The notes beneath the pieces are model-generated. The model was not told the DNA's origin. It ran no database searches and saw nothing but the letters and a program-made list of their open reading frames with translations. 64,000 nt of DNA from Candidatus Thiodiazotropha endolucinida (lineage in GTDB: Bacteria > Pseudomonadota > Gammaproteobacteria > Chromatiales > Chromatiaceae). Where the stretch lies: NCBI RefSeq assembly GCF_001715975.1, contig NZ_MARB01000010.1, positions 1-64,000 on the forward strand. Direction: 5' to 3'. Position numbers and translations under genes: made by a program. Of the stretch, positions 9,864 to 18,203 are shown one piece after another (the stretch's first letter is position 1; each line of letters begins with the position of its first letter).

Positions 9864-10781
9864 TTAAGCGTACTTACGCGTGTTACCCATCCGCGCCTGC
9901 CTGGGCGTTGTGCCGGTTATGGATTTGAACGCCTTGCGGAATGCAATGTGGGAATTATAGCCGCAGGCGTCGGCGATCTGTTCCACGCTCAAGTCTGTGG
10001 TCTCAAGCAGAACAACCGCCTCCTGCATGCGCCAGTTCGTCACATACTTCGCCGGGGTAATGCCGATCAGGGTATGGAACTTATCGGAAAAAGAAGACCG
10101 GCTCATACCTGCCAACCGGGCCAAAACGTCCAGACTGAGGTTCCGGGAGAAATCGGTATGGATCGCGGTCAAGGCCCTACCAATCTGAGGATCCCCGAGC
10201 GCGGCCAGAAAATGCTCCGAGAGACCCCGGGCAATACGGTCCCTCAAGACGTTGAGAAACAGCAGTCGCGCCAGGTCACGAAGCGCCGTGTTTCTTCCCG
10301 GGTAGTCATGATCCAGCTCCACAAGTGCGGCGTCGATGACAAAGCCAATCGCTGCGGTCGAGGGATTGTCGTGCACGTCCTTGATCAGGACGAGTTGCGG
10401 TAAATCGTTGAGTAACGGCGTTACCGCTCTGCTACGGAAGACATAGAAACCGCAGAGGATGCTGGCAAAATTTTCATCCTTCGTGCCACTCTCCTCGAGA
10501 TTGATGATATCCGGATTCGGCGGTGTGGCTTCGCTGGTCACCACATGCGGGAGGTCACGCGGGAACAGTACAAAATCCCCGGCCTGCAGGTGTTGGGGCG
10601 GCTGGCCTTCGATGTGCAACCAACCCATACCTCTTTCGATGAGATGGAACGGCACCAGCCCGCTACCCGAGGTATCGATGGCCCAGGAACCGCAGTAGTC
10701 ACTGTGCTTGAAGAGTTGCGCCTCAATCTGCATGCGATCCAGCAGTCGTGTGAGGGCGTCGTCGGGGATCTGGTTGTTCAT
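9864..10781 (-). CDS. AraC-family transcriptional regulator with cupin-type sensor domain
   Basis: The 305-residue protein has an N-terminal cupin-like half (residues 20-170, with FHLIERGMGWLHIEG and GDFVLFPRDLPHVV). The C-terminal AraC double helix-turn-helix covers residues 200-300, including LARLAGMSRSSFSDKFH and IADACGYNSHIAFRKAFK. It is transcribed divergently from the first cytochrome P460 gene across a 137-base gap, so it is the natural candidate to control the P460-msrB-thioredoxin reductase group. The effector is unknown; nitrogen-oxide or oxidative stress would fit the neighbours. Confidence 0.85.
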   Translation of the reverse strand: MNNQIPDDALTRLLDRMQIEAQLFKHSDYCGSWAIDTSGSGLVPFHLIERGMGWLHIEGQPPQHLQAGDFVLFPRDLPHVVTSEATPPNPDIINLEESGTKDENFASILCGFYVFRSRAVTPLLNDLPQLVLIKDVHDNPSTAAIGFVIDAALVELDHDYPGRNTALRDLARLLFLNVLRDRIARGLSEHFLAALGDPQIGRALTAIHTDFSRNLSLDVLARLAGMSRSSFSDKFHTLIGITPAKYVTNWRMQEAVVLLETTDLSVEQIADACGYNSHIAFRKAFKSITGTTPRQARMGNTRKYA

Positions 10782-10918
10782 GGCTTCAACTTGGACGATT
10801 AACTAATAATTGTGGACTAAAAAGCATAGTTTATCCGATAGACAGGGTCTAATCTTGTGCCACACCTCGGTTACAGAGCAATAGGCCGAGGATTCTTATA
10901 AGCCAAGGAGCACACAAA

Positions 10919-11482
10919 ATGATGACGATGACACGATTATTCTTTCCTCTCCTACTAGCAAGCTCGACGCTGGTCCAGGCAGAGATGACATTTGAGATTA
11001 GCGACGACGGTACTCTGAAACAACCCCAGAATTATCGGGAATGGATCTATGTCGGCACCCCGGTCACCCCGAATGACATGAACGACGGCAAGGCACCCTT
11101 TCCCGAATTTCACGCGGTCTACATTGATCCGAAGAGCTTTGACCATTGGAAGAAGACCGGTGCATTCCGTGACGGCACCATCCTGGTTAAGGAGCTGGTG
11201 AGTGTTGGATCCAAGCAGGCAGTGAGCGGAAAGGGTTACTTCATGGGTGATTTCATAGGACTGGAGGCTACGATCAAGAGTGCCAAACATTTCCCGAATG
11301 AACCCGGAAACTGGGCATATTTCAGCTTTACCGATCCGCAGCATGGCATGCTGAAGTCGACCGCGAAGGCCTTCCCGACCGAGGCCTGCAATGCCTGCCA
11401 TCAGGCAAGCGCCAAGACGGACTGGGTCTTCACCCAATACTATCCGGTGTTACGGGCTGCGGATGGTACAGCTGGGCGCTAA
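10919..11482 (+). CDS. Cytochrome P460 family protein, secreted
   Basis: The 187-residue protein has a signal peptide (cleavage near VQAE) and a single C-terminal heme c site, CNACH, near residue 160. The sequence YREWIYVGTPVTPND and the ...VYIDPKSFDHWKKTGAFRDGTILVKEL block are the cytochrome P460 core. Family members carry a Lys-crosslinked c-heme and oxidise hydroxylamine to N2O or NO in the periplasm; some act in NO detoxification. A good ribosome site (AAGGAG) precedes the ATG. It is followed by a paralogue. Whether this copy has hydroxylamine activity or the Lys crosslink cannot be shown from sequence. Confidence 0.88.
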   Translation: MMTMTRLFFPLLLASSTLVQAEMTFEISDDGTLKQPQNYREWIYVGTPVTPNDMNDGKAPFPEFHAVYIDPKSFDHWKKTGAFRDGTILVKELVSVGSKQAVSGKGYFMGDFIGLEATIKSAKHFPNEPGNWAYFSFTDPQHGMLKSTAKAFPTEACNACHQASAKTDWVFTQYYPVLRAADGTAGR

Positions 11483-11504
11483 GCCAGCCCGCGGCGGTCT
11501 CCTG

Positions 11505-11524
11505 CCGGTGCCTTTTTGCACCGG
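11505..11524 (+). terminator. Short GC hairpin between the two P460 genes
   Basis: CCGGTGC pairs with GCACCGG across a 6-base pyrimidine loop. No clear T-run follows, so it may be an mRNA processing or attenuation hairpin and not a full terminator. Confidence 0.35.
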
Positions 11525-11594
11525 TACAGGCCCGGACGGGTTGTCTACCCCATGACCGACTTTAACCAGTTATCCCAATTCACGAGGCGTCACT

Positions 11595-12155
11595 ATGTTC
11601 AACTCAAACAAAATCCCTCTTGCATGCATGCTTGGACTCGCCCTGGCTGTACCCGTTGGCGCATCCAGCGCGGAGACCTTTTCACCCTATGTCGACACTG
11701 AAGGTAAAATAAGCCTGCCCCAGGATTTTCGCCTGCGCATGGTTCATCTCGGTTCCTGGTTCGTACCGGAGGGTGACGCCAGCGGTTTCCACGACGTCTA
11801 TACGGAGGCGGCGTCCGCAACCGCTTACCGTGCGAGCGGTAAATTTCCGGACGGCGCCACACTGGTGAAGGAGCTGCGAGCATCCGATAGCGCTGATTAC
11901 ACCACCGGGAAAGGGGTCCACTCAGCCAGCACTCGGATCAAACAATGGTTCGTAATGGTAAAGGACGCCAAGGGACGCTTTACCGGCAATCCGACCTGGG
12001 GTGACGGCTGGGGCTGGGCTCTATTCAAGACGAATGCCCCCGAGGTCAACGCATCAAAGGACTATCAGGCCGACTGCCTGAGCTGCCACCTCCCCGCCAA
12101 GGAAACTGACCTGGTCTATATTCATGCCTATCCTACCTTGAGCGGTGCGCGATGA
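11595..12155 (+). CDS. Cytochrome P460 family protein, second copy
   Basis: The 186-residue protein has a signal peptide ending at ASSAE and a C-terminal heme motif CLSCH near residue 164. Shared P460 features are LPQDFRLRMVHLGSWFVPEG, FHDVYTEAASATAYRASGKF and DGATLVKEL. It is clearly paralogous to the upstream gene but diverged. It lies 112 bases downstream in the same direction and is probably co-regulated. Adjacent divergent P460 copies may have different partners or substrates, such as hydroxylamine and NO; this is inference. Confidence 0.88.
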   Translation: MFNSNKIPLACMLGLALAVPVGASSAETFSPYVDTEGKISLPQDFRLRMVHLGSWFVPEGDASGFHDVYTEAASATAYRASGKFPDGATLVKELRASDSADYTTGKGVHSASTRIKQWFVMVKDAKGRFTGNPTWGDGWGWALFKTNAPEVNASKDYQADCLSCHLPAKETDLVYIHAYPTLSGAR

Positions 12156-12298
12156 ACCCCGGGTCAATGGAGATATTGATGGACGACTGATGTTCAGCGC
12201 TGAAATCGGAGCCGATGGCGTGGCGCACTACCGATTAACCGGCCGGTACATCAATCTTCACCAACACCCCTGGCATTCCATCGAAGGAGATCAAGCAG

Positions 12299-12745
12299 AT
12301 GTTGACCTGGCGAGAAGTCATCCAATTCGCAAACCAAGGCAACCCGGCACCCGACCGCAAGGTGGAGAAAACCGATGCGGAATGGCGTAAACAGCTGACG
12401 CCGGAGGCGTTCCGTATTACCCGGCAGAAGGGGACGGAAAGAGCCTTCAGCTCGCAGATGTGCGGCCTGTTCGAACCGGGCCGATACGCCTGCGTGTGCT
12501 ACGACACCCTGCTATTCGATGCGCAACAGAAGTTCGACTCAGGCAGCGGTTGGCCCTCTTTCACCCAGCCCGTGCAAGAAAATGCCATCGCCTATCACGG
12601 TGACGACTCCCACGGTATGCAGCGGGTGGAGACCACCTGCAACACCTGCGACGCGCACTTGGGGCATGTCTTTCCGGACGGCCCCACTCCAAGTGGCCTG
12701 CGTTACTGCATGAACGCGGTGGCACTGAAAAAAATCCCCGATTGA
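12299..12745 (+). CDS. msrB: Peptide-methionine (R)-S-oxide reductase
   Basis: The 148-residue cytoplasmic protein has the MsrB fold signatures KFDSGSGWPSFTQP, VETTCNTCDAHLGHVF and the catalytic RYCMNAVAL near the C-terminus. It reduces methionine-R-sulfoxide using thioredoxin-type reductants. The second zinc motif CNTC is intact. The first appears as CVCY where relatives have CxxC, so one zinc ligand may be missing or shifted. A strong ribosome site (AAGGAG) precedes the ATG. The next gene is a thioredoxin reductase fusion, a plausible electron donor. Confidence 0.92.
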   Translation: MLTWREVIQFANQGNPAPDRKVEKTDAEWRKQLTPEAFRITRQKGTERAFSSQMCGLFEPGRYACVCYDTLLFDAQQKFDSGSGWPSFTQPVQENAIAYHGDDSHGMQRVETTCNTCDAHLGHVFPDGPTPSGLRYCMNAVALKKIPD

Positions 12746-12864
12746 GAAAGGGGGGTTCAAACCGGCACGCTTCTGGCGCGGCGGGCAGCAATGCAATAGA
12801 GATCCAGGCAGAGCGGCCGGTGTCTCGTCAACCAACAACAATCCGAGCAGGAGCAGAGAGTCCG

Positions 12865-14049
12865 ATGAACAAGATAGAGATCTATTCCAAATCCTGGTGT
12901 CCCTACTGCAACAAAGCCAAGGCCCTACTGAAGTCGAAGGATCTGGACTACAAGGAGATCGACACCACACACGACGAAGCGCTGGAACGGCAGATGGTCG
13001 AACGCTCGCAACGCCAGACAGTGCCGCAGATATTCATCAACGACGAGTCCATCGGTGGCTATGACGATCTGGCACAAATCAACGCCACTGGCGAACTGGA
13101 TCGCAAGCTTGGCATCGCCGAAACGACCGAGTTGCAACAGGTCTTCGATGTGGTCATCGTCGGCGCCGGGCCGGCGGGGCTTTCCGCGGCACTGTACGCC
13201 GCGCGCAAGAACCTGTCCGTGGCTGTTGTCAGTCTCGATATCGGCGGCCAGCTCGGCACAACAGCCGAGGTGGAGAACTACCCGGGCATGGCCTCGGTAA
13301 CCGGGCCTGCATTGGTGTCACAGTTCGAGGAGCATGCGGACAGTTACGGCATCACCAAGCTGATCGGCGAGCGGGTCACCGGGCTGTCGGTGAAGGATCG
13401 CTGCCGTATCGTCTCAACCGCCTCGGGCAAGGAAATCCACGGCCGCACCGCTATCCTCGCCAGCGGCGCCGACAAGCGTAAGCTCGATATTCCCGGAGAG
13501 AAGGCCCTGGCGGGCAAAGGCGTGGTCTACTGCGCGACCTGTGACGGCCCTCTGTTCAAGGGCAAGCGCGTCGCCATCGTCGGCGGCGGCAACTCGGCCC
13601 TGGAAGCGGCGATCGAGATGACCGGCATGGCTTCTCAGGTAACGCTGGTCTCGCGCGGGGACTGGTCGGGCGACGACATTCTCCAGGACAAGGTCAACGC
13701 CTCCACGGTGAAGGTACTCAAGGGCTTCGATCCGAGCGAGATCCACGGTAAGGAACGGGTGACCGGCCTTACCCTGGTTAACCGAGCCGACGGCAGCGAC
13801 CGCCATCTTGACCTGGACGGTGTGTTTATCGAGATCGGCCTGGCGGCGAGTTCCGACTATGCACTGGATCTTTTAGAGGCCAACCAACGTGGTGAGATCC
13901 ACGTGGACCGCGATCTGGAGACCGGCATGCGCGGTGTGTTCGCCGCCGGCGACGTCAACGACGGCCGCGATAAACAGGTGGTCATTGCTGCCGCTGATGG
14001 CGCCAAGGCCGCACTGGCCGCCTTCAACTACCTGGTCCACCAAGTTTAG
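12865..14049 (+). CDS. Glutaredoxin-thioredoxin reductase fusion
   Basis: From the ATG preceded by GAGCAGAGAG the protein has 394 residues; an upstream in-frame ATG adds about 41 unrelated residues. Residues 1-85 are a glutaredoxin with CPYC at 12-15 and TVPQIFIN. Residues from about 92 are a low-molecular-weight thioredoxin reductase, with an FAD-binding VGAGPAGLSAALYAARK, redox-active CATC near residue 228, NAD(P)-binding VGGGNSALEAA and a terminal GVFAAGDVNDG. Grx-TrxR fusions make self-contained disulfide or glutathione reductase systems. It is probably the donor for MsrB, encoded 119 bases upstream. The domain order is the same as in known Grx-TrxR hybrids. Confidence 0.9.
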   Translation: MNKIEIYSKSWCPYCNKAKALLKSKDLDYKEIDTTHDEALERQMVERSQRQTVPQIFINDESIGGYDDLAQINATGELDRKLGIAETTELQQVFDVVIVGAGPAGLSAALYAARKNLSVAVVSLDIGGQLGTTAEVENYPGMASVTGPALVSQFEEHADSYGITKLIGERVTGLSVKDRCRIVSTASGKEIHGRTAILASGADKRKLDIPGEKALAGKGVVYCATCDGPLFKGKRVAIVGGGNSALEAAIEMTGMASQVTLVSRGDWSGDDILQDKVNASTVKVLKGFDPSEIHGKERVTGLTLVNRADGSDRHLDLDGVFIEIGLAASSDYALDLLEANQRGEIHVDRDLETGMRGVFAAGDVNDGRDKQVVIAAADGAKAALAAFNYLVHQV

Positions 14050-14512
14050 TGGTAATACACATTCCCCAAGATTGATTAACCATTAGTATGGGGCTGTTTT
14101 AGCCCCCAAGAATTATTTGTACGTTGTCTGGAGTACTAAGGTGTGGAATATATCCTCGGCAGACCCAGAGTTTGCCTGGCGACCAATGCCGGAACATTTA
14201 TTCCAATGCTTTCAACGTAATGATTTCCCTTCTTTTAGCAGAAGTTAAAGAACATGCTTGGCATGTACTTCCTTTCGACGCATAACGGATATCACATCTG
14301 GCAGGTACGTCCATAAAATAAAATATAAGAGCACTGGGTAGAAACACTGCCTAAAGGACAAGGAATTATTGCTATGTGATCCAAAACCCGAGGGTTATAT
14401 TGGGCACTGATCCCAGAGGTCAATTCTGAGTTAATTTTTCCATTTGAAACTTCTTCTTGGGCACAAGATGGGCACAACTTGGGCACAGAGGTTTTTTTGC
14501 TGAGGCAACAAA

Positions 14513-14542
14513 AAAGCCAACCACCGTTAAGTGATTGGCTTT
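14513..14542 (+). terminator. Hairpin next to the tRNA remnant
   Basis: AAAGCCAA pairs with TTGGCTTT around a 14-base loop, with A-rich sequence on one side and a T-rich stretch downstream, so it could work in both directions. The same kind of stem (AAAGCCAGG/CCTGGCTTT) lies at the matching position beside the intact tRNA-fMet near 58.4 kb. Confidence 0.5.
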
Positions 14543-14558
14543 CAAGTTTTTTGATTGG

Positions 14559-14587
14559 GGGGGCTGGATTTGAACCAACGACCCTCG
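14559..14587 (-). repeat. Putative attachment-site copy: 3' end of tRNA-fMet
   Basis: On the minus strand this reads as the T-arm and 3' acceptor strand of a tRNA (GTTGG-TTCAAAT-CCAGC followed by C-rich acceptor). It matches 28 of 29 bases of the intact tRNA-fMet at 58482-58510, in the same orientation, including 25 identical bases in a row. No D-arm or proper anticodon arm can be folded upstream, so it is not a working tRNA. A 3' tRNA duplicate is the usual product of integrase-mediated insertion. Confidence 0.6.
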
Positions 14588-14733
14588 TAATGTAGATACC
14601 AGCCATCTATACGATGACCATTATCAATAGCAAACGCCAATACATTCAAGACGAACTTTACACCACACTGACTAGCGTTCACCTAGACACAATCGACAAT
14701 ATATTGAGGATAGTGCGCTCTGCCCATGGGCAA

Positions 14734-15984
14734 TTAATTCTTACTTGAAAGACTGACAGGAATATCCCCATTTGCCGTCTCTTCATCAACCAGGCAGCAA
14801 CTCGCCCCCTCTATGGAGGGCATATCGTACATTACCTTGCGCAGCAACCCCTCCAATACGCCACGTAATCCCCGGGCGCCCGTACCCCGGTCAATCGCCT
14901 GCTTGGCAATGGAGTTTAAAGCCTCCGTCGTGAAAGCCAGTTTCACTCCTTCAAACTCGAACAGACGCTGATACTGTTTGATCAGTGCATTCCGGGGTTC
15001 GGTCAATATTTTGACCAGTGCAGATTCATCCAGGTCGTGTAGGGCCGTGATGACGGGAAAGCGACCGATAAATTCAGGAATCAAACCGAAATGGCGCAGA
15101 TCATCGGGCTGCACCTCCTCGAAAAGACGCAGTTGGTCATAAGCCTGCTTCGGATCGGCGAAATCAACATGAAACCCGATACCCTTGCTTCTGCTATCCA
15201 GGCGCTTCGCCAGCAGCTTCTCCAGACCGGCGAACGCACCACCGACGATAAACAGGATATTACGGGTATCGATCTGCTGTTCATCACCCTGCTCCTTACG
15301 GCCTTTCGCACTCAGCTTAATCTTGGAGCCTTCAACCAATTTAAGCAGGGCCTGCTGTACCCCTTCACCTGATACATCACGGGTACCATGGGAACTCTCC
15401 CCGGCACGGGCCAGTTTATCTATCTCGTCGATATAGACGATACCCCACTCGGCCAACTCCCTATTACCTTCAGCACTGTCCATCAGCCTGGTCAAGATAC
15501 TCTCCACATCATCGCCAACATAACCCGCCTGGGTCAGAGTAGTGGCATCGGCGATCACGATAGGCACCCCAACCACCCGTGCCAGCGTACTGGCCAGCAG
15601 CGTCTTGCCGGTGCCCGAGGGACCGAGCAGCAGAATATTGGACTTTTCGATCTCAACATCCTGCTCACCCCCCTTCATCTTGGGATTCTCGCCCTCCATG
15701 CTGAGGCGCTTGAAGTGGTTATAGACTGCAACGGCGAGCGTCTCCTTGGCCAGGTCCTGGCCGACGATATAACGGTCGAGCTCCGCTTTCAGTTCGGCAG
15801 GCTTCAACAGGTTCTGCAACGGCTTGGCAGCAGCACGCTTGCGTCCCCAACTGCCCACGACCTGGGAGGCAAGGCGCACACACTCTTCACAAATGTGTCC
15901 CGCCTCACCCGCGATCAAGGGAAAGTCAGGACCCTGTTCCTGACCGCAAAATGAACAATGGGCTTTTGCAGTTGCCAAGCACAC
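14734..15984 (-). CDS. clpX: Nif-associated ClpX unfoldase
   Basis: The 416-residue AAA+ ATPase begins with the ClpX zinc domain (CSFC ... CEEC, residues 8-35). Walker A is GPSGTGKT near residue 119 and Walker B is VYIDEIDK. The IGF loop that docks ClpP is present (SKGIGFHVD). It is the last gene of the nifV-cysE-TPR-nifW-nifZ-nifM operon, the position occupied by clpX2 in Azotobacter vinelandii, where ClpX2 controls NifB and NifEN levels. No clpP is adjacent, so the housekeeping ClpP is presumably used. Assigned as a second, nif-regulated ClpX by context. Confidence 0.93.
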   Translation of the reverse strand: MCLATAKAHCSFCGQEQGPDFPLIAGEAGHICEECVRLASQVVGSWGRKRAAAKPLQNLLKPAELKAELDRYIVGQDLAKETLAVAVYNHFKRLSMEGENPKMKGGEQDVEIEKSNILLLGPSGTGKTLLASTLARVVGVPIVIADATTLTQAGYVGDDVESILTRLMDSAEGNRELAEWGIVYIDEIDKLARAGESSHGTRDVSGEGVQQALLKLVEGSKIKLSAKGRKEQGDEQQIDTRNILFIVGGAFAGLEKLLAKRLDSRSKGIGFHVDFADPKQAYDQLRLFEEVQPDDLRHFGLIPEFIGRFPVITALHDLDESALVKILTEPRNALIKQYQRLFEFEGVKLAFTTEALNSIAKQAIDRGTGARGLRGVLEGLLRKVMYDMPSIEGASCCLVDEETANGDIPVSLSSKN

Positions 15985-16000
15985 CCCCTATCGCTTCAGA

Positions 16001-16873
16001 TCAAGCATTGGAAACTTTCTGCAACGATGCCAACCACGCTTTCTGACAGTTACGGCTTTGACGCTGCTCGAGGATTTCACGGATTTTCGTTTTGACCTTG
16101 CTGATAGGTACGCGCTTGGCAGGCTGGATCATTTCACACAATAGAATGTGGTAACCCATCTCGGACGCTATGACCGGACTGATCTCATTCTCCTGCATAC
16201 TGAAGAGCATGGCATCGAGCTCCGGGTAGAGTTGTCCGCGCTTCACTTCACCCAGCTTACCTCCCTCCATCGCGCTGGGACACTCGGAGTATCGCTTGGC
16301 AAATTCTGGAAAACGGTTGGTACGCCCGGCCAGTTTCTCCAATATTTGCGCCATCCGCTCACGCGCCGTTTCCGCCGTATTCTCAGGAAAGTTCGGATTC
16401 ACCGTAATCAGGATATGTCTCCCCTGACGCTGCTCGGGGAGTTCGAATCGCTCGTGATGCATGGCGTAGAAAAGATTGACGTCGATATCGCTCACATCCG
16501 GACTATTTGCTGCAACGATCTGCAACACACTATCGAACATCAGTTCGCGATAGAGCGCCTGGCGCAGGCTCTCCTCGTCCAGGTCGTTAGCCTCGAGATC
16601 CTGCAGAAACTCATCCCTGTTGGCGTACCGGGAAGCCACCTCTTCAACGGAGAGGTCAAGCTGTTGTTCTGAGATAATCACGCCCTTGGCTTCCGGTGAG
16701 GCAAGCACCAGCGACTCCAGCTCGAAGCTCTTACTCGCGGTCGTGTAAACCTGCTGAAACTCCTCGGGTTCCAGCTGACCCGGGTTTCTCCCGAAGCGTT
16801 CCAGGGCATTACGCAGAAGATGGTAGTTGAACTCGGGTGATGTCTTGCTCTGTTGTCCGCCTAAAATCATCAC
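16001..16873 (-). CDS. nifM: NifM, peptidyl-prolyl isomerase for NifH maturation
   Basis: The 290-residue protein has an all-helical N-terminal part (1-130) and a parvulin-type rotamase domain in residues 140-265 (RQGRHILITV, FAKRYSECPSAMEGGKLGEV, LFSMQENEISPVI, GYHILLCEM). NifM is needed for folding and accumulation of active NifH in Azotobacter and Klebsiella. The start overlaps the nifZ stop by 4 bases (ATGA), so translation is coupled. No signal peptide is present, as expected for the cytoplasmic NifM. Confidence 0.93.
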   Translation of the reverse strand: MMILGGQQSKTSPEFNYHLLRNALERFGRNPGQLEPEEFQQVYTTASKSFELESLVLASPEAKGVIISEQQLDLSVEEVASRYANRDEFLQDLEANDLDEESLRQALYRELMFDSVLQIVAANSPDVSDIDVNLFYAMHHERFELPEQRQGRHILITVNPNFPENTAETARERMAQILEKLAGRTNRFPEFAKRYSECPSAMEGGKLGEVKRGQLYPELDAMLFSMQENEISPVIASEMGYHILLCEMIQPAKRVPISKVKTKIREILEQRQSRNCQKAWLASLQKVSNA

Positions 16874-17325
16874 GTCTCCTCATCCACAGCGTGCAGAAAC
16901 TCAAGCACTGGCTCCAACACCAGCAAGATCCGCCCATTGAACCGAGCATGGTATGCAGGACCGCCCGGGTGATCGCGCAACACCTTCTCTATCTCCCCTT
17001 CGTCCCCACTGCGTGCGATCACATCGCCCCGGATACTCAACGGGAGCTTCGGCGTTACCTTGTCTCTGAACTCGAAACGGGTCGGTATCCAGGGATCGGT
17101 CTCCAGTTGCAACTCCTGTTCACGGCAGCCGACCATGATCCCGTCGTCAATGAAATCCACCGAGTAGATCAGCTGATCCTGCAGAAAGGTGCCCACGTCA
17201 CGCACATACCCCACACTGCCTCGGCGTATCAGCAGACGCCCGGTGGGCTTACCCGGATAGGTACCGTCGTTGCGCAGGTTGCGGATCACCCGCACAGCTT
17301 CACCATATTCAAACTTTGGCAGCAC
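16870..17325 (-). CDS. nifZ: NifZ, nitrogenase P-cluster maturation protein
   Basis: The 151-residue protein begins with KFEYGEAVRVIRNLRNDGTYPG and has GSVGYVRDVGTFLQD, both typical of NifZ. NifZ acts in formation of the second P-cluster of the MoFe protein. The gene overlaps nifW upstream by 17 bases and nifM downstream by 4, inside the nifV operon. A separate truncated nifZ-like fragment lies near 23.1 kb. Confidence 0.93.
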   Translation of the reverse strand: MLPKFEYGEAVRVIRNLRNDGTYPGKPTGRLLIRRGSVGYVRDVGTFLQDQLIYSVDFIDDGIMVGCREQELQLETDPWIPTRFEFRDKVTPKLPLSIRGDVIARSGDEGEIEKVLRDHPGGPAYHARFNGRILLVLEPVLEFLHAVDEET

Positions 17326-17656
17326 CGCTCTCGACCTGGGTTGTGAGATCCATCAGCGGAATTTCGACACTGACCGGCTCATACATGTGGAAAACCTTGA
17401 ACACCTTTTCGGTGATCGCATCCGATTCGACGAAATCGCTGTAAGCGCTATTCAAAAACCCCGCATAGAGCTCCCTGCGCTCCGCATCATCTTCGGGCAT
17501 CGGCATCACGCCTTCGATGTAATCGTGGAATCGTTTCAGAATATGCAGGCGGTTAACATGAACCACCGAGGGATCGAAATCGATTTCGAAATACTCGAGA
17601 AAGTCCTCAGCACTGCTTAGCTCCTCAAGATCCAGGTCGAACTCACTCTCACTCAT
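17309..17656 (-). CDS. nifW: NifW, nitrogenase-stabilizing/protective protein
   Basis: The 115-residue protein has the NifW core ELSSAEDFLEYFEIDFDP followed by VVHVNRLHILKRFHDY. NifW binds the MoFe protein and helps its maturation or protects it from oxygen. Position between a TPR gene and nifZ is as in the gammaproteobacterial nifVWZM cluster. The residues after the core are acidic, as in homologues. Confidence 0.93.
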   Translation of the reverse strand: MSESEFDLDLEELSSAEDFLEYFEIDFDPSVVHVNRLHILKRFHDYIEGVMPMPEDDAERRELYAGFLNSAYSDFVESDAITEKVFKVFHMYEPVSVEIPLMDLTTQVESGAAKV

Positions 17657-17673
17657 CTCATCTCTCCCGTTGT

Positions 17674-18201
17674 CTAACTATGCATGGCCGTTTCGGGGCC
17701 TGCCCCGTTACGTAGCGCATCCTGTGCCACATCGATCAGTGCCCTGGCTCCCAATCGGTCTTTGCTATCCAATTCGACCACCTTTTTAAGGCGAGCCAGC
17801 GCCGACTCGTAAAGTCCCAGGCGCAGTTCAAGAAAACCGGCTCCCTTAAGCGCCAGCATGTAGAACCGTGTCATGGTCATGGAGATCAGCACACCGCCAC
17901 CGATCTCCATCTCGTTCAATTGATTCCAGTCTTCCGAGATCTCCAGCCGGCTGGCAAAAACCTTCAACACCCGGTCTGCAACGATCAATGCCTCTTCCAG
18001 GCGATGTTGGTAATAGAAGTAACGGTAGAGCGCTACCAGCACTATAGGATGCTCGGGTTCCAGGAAGTAGGCCCGCATCAGCAGCTGCTCTGCCGACCCC
18101 TTCCCATACTGCTCTGCTGCGCTATCCAGACAACGCTTCGCCTCAGCCTGCAGAGGCTCGTCGAAATAGAGGGCACCCTCTTCGAAGTCGAGCATATCCA
18201 T
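17674..18201 (-). CDS. Nif-associated TPR-like protein, function unknown
   Basis: The 175-residue, mostly helical acidic protein contains at least two TPR-like pairs (LEEALIVADRVLKVF near 70-84, and YESALARLKKVVELDSKDRLGARAL near 130-155). It has no catalytic motif or signal peptide. It lies 2 bases after cysE and 17 before nifW, so it is co-transcribed with assembly genes. I infer a scaffold or chaperone for nitrogenase maturation; its precise partner is unknown. Confidence 0.75.
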   Translation of the reverse strand: MDMLDFEEGALYFDEPLQAEAKRCLDSAAEQYGKGSAEQLLMRAYFLEPEHPIVLVALYRYFYYQHRLEEALIVADRVLKVFASRLEISEDWNQLNEMEIGGGVLISMTMTRFYMLALKGAGFLELRLGLYESALARLKKVVELDSKDRLGARALIDVAQDALRNGAGPETAMHS

Positions 18202-18203
18202 AT

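Larger units (their letters stand above)
14050..14733. other. Non-coding boundary region with tRNA 3' remnant
   Basis: This 680-base stretch has no credible gene. It holds a GGGGCT/AGCCCC hairpin at 14090-14106 just after the thioredoxin reductase gene. It also has a run of GGGCACA repeats at 14457-14488, a terminator-like stem at 14513-14542 and a tRNA 3'-end-like sequence at 14559-14587. Base composition is more AT-rich than the flanking genes. It marks the left edge of the nitrogen-fixation region. Confidence 0.6.

Noticed and set aside
12145-12390. 81-codon frame overlapping msrB
   Set aside because: It is in another frame than the well-supported msrB and resembles nothing.
14292-14606. 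104-codon frame on the minus strand over the tRNA remnant
   Set aside because: It crosses the attachment-like repeat and the terminator stem, has no family resemblance, and its wording is what tRNA-end sequence gives by chance.
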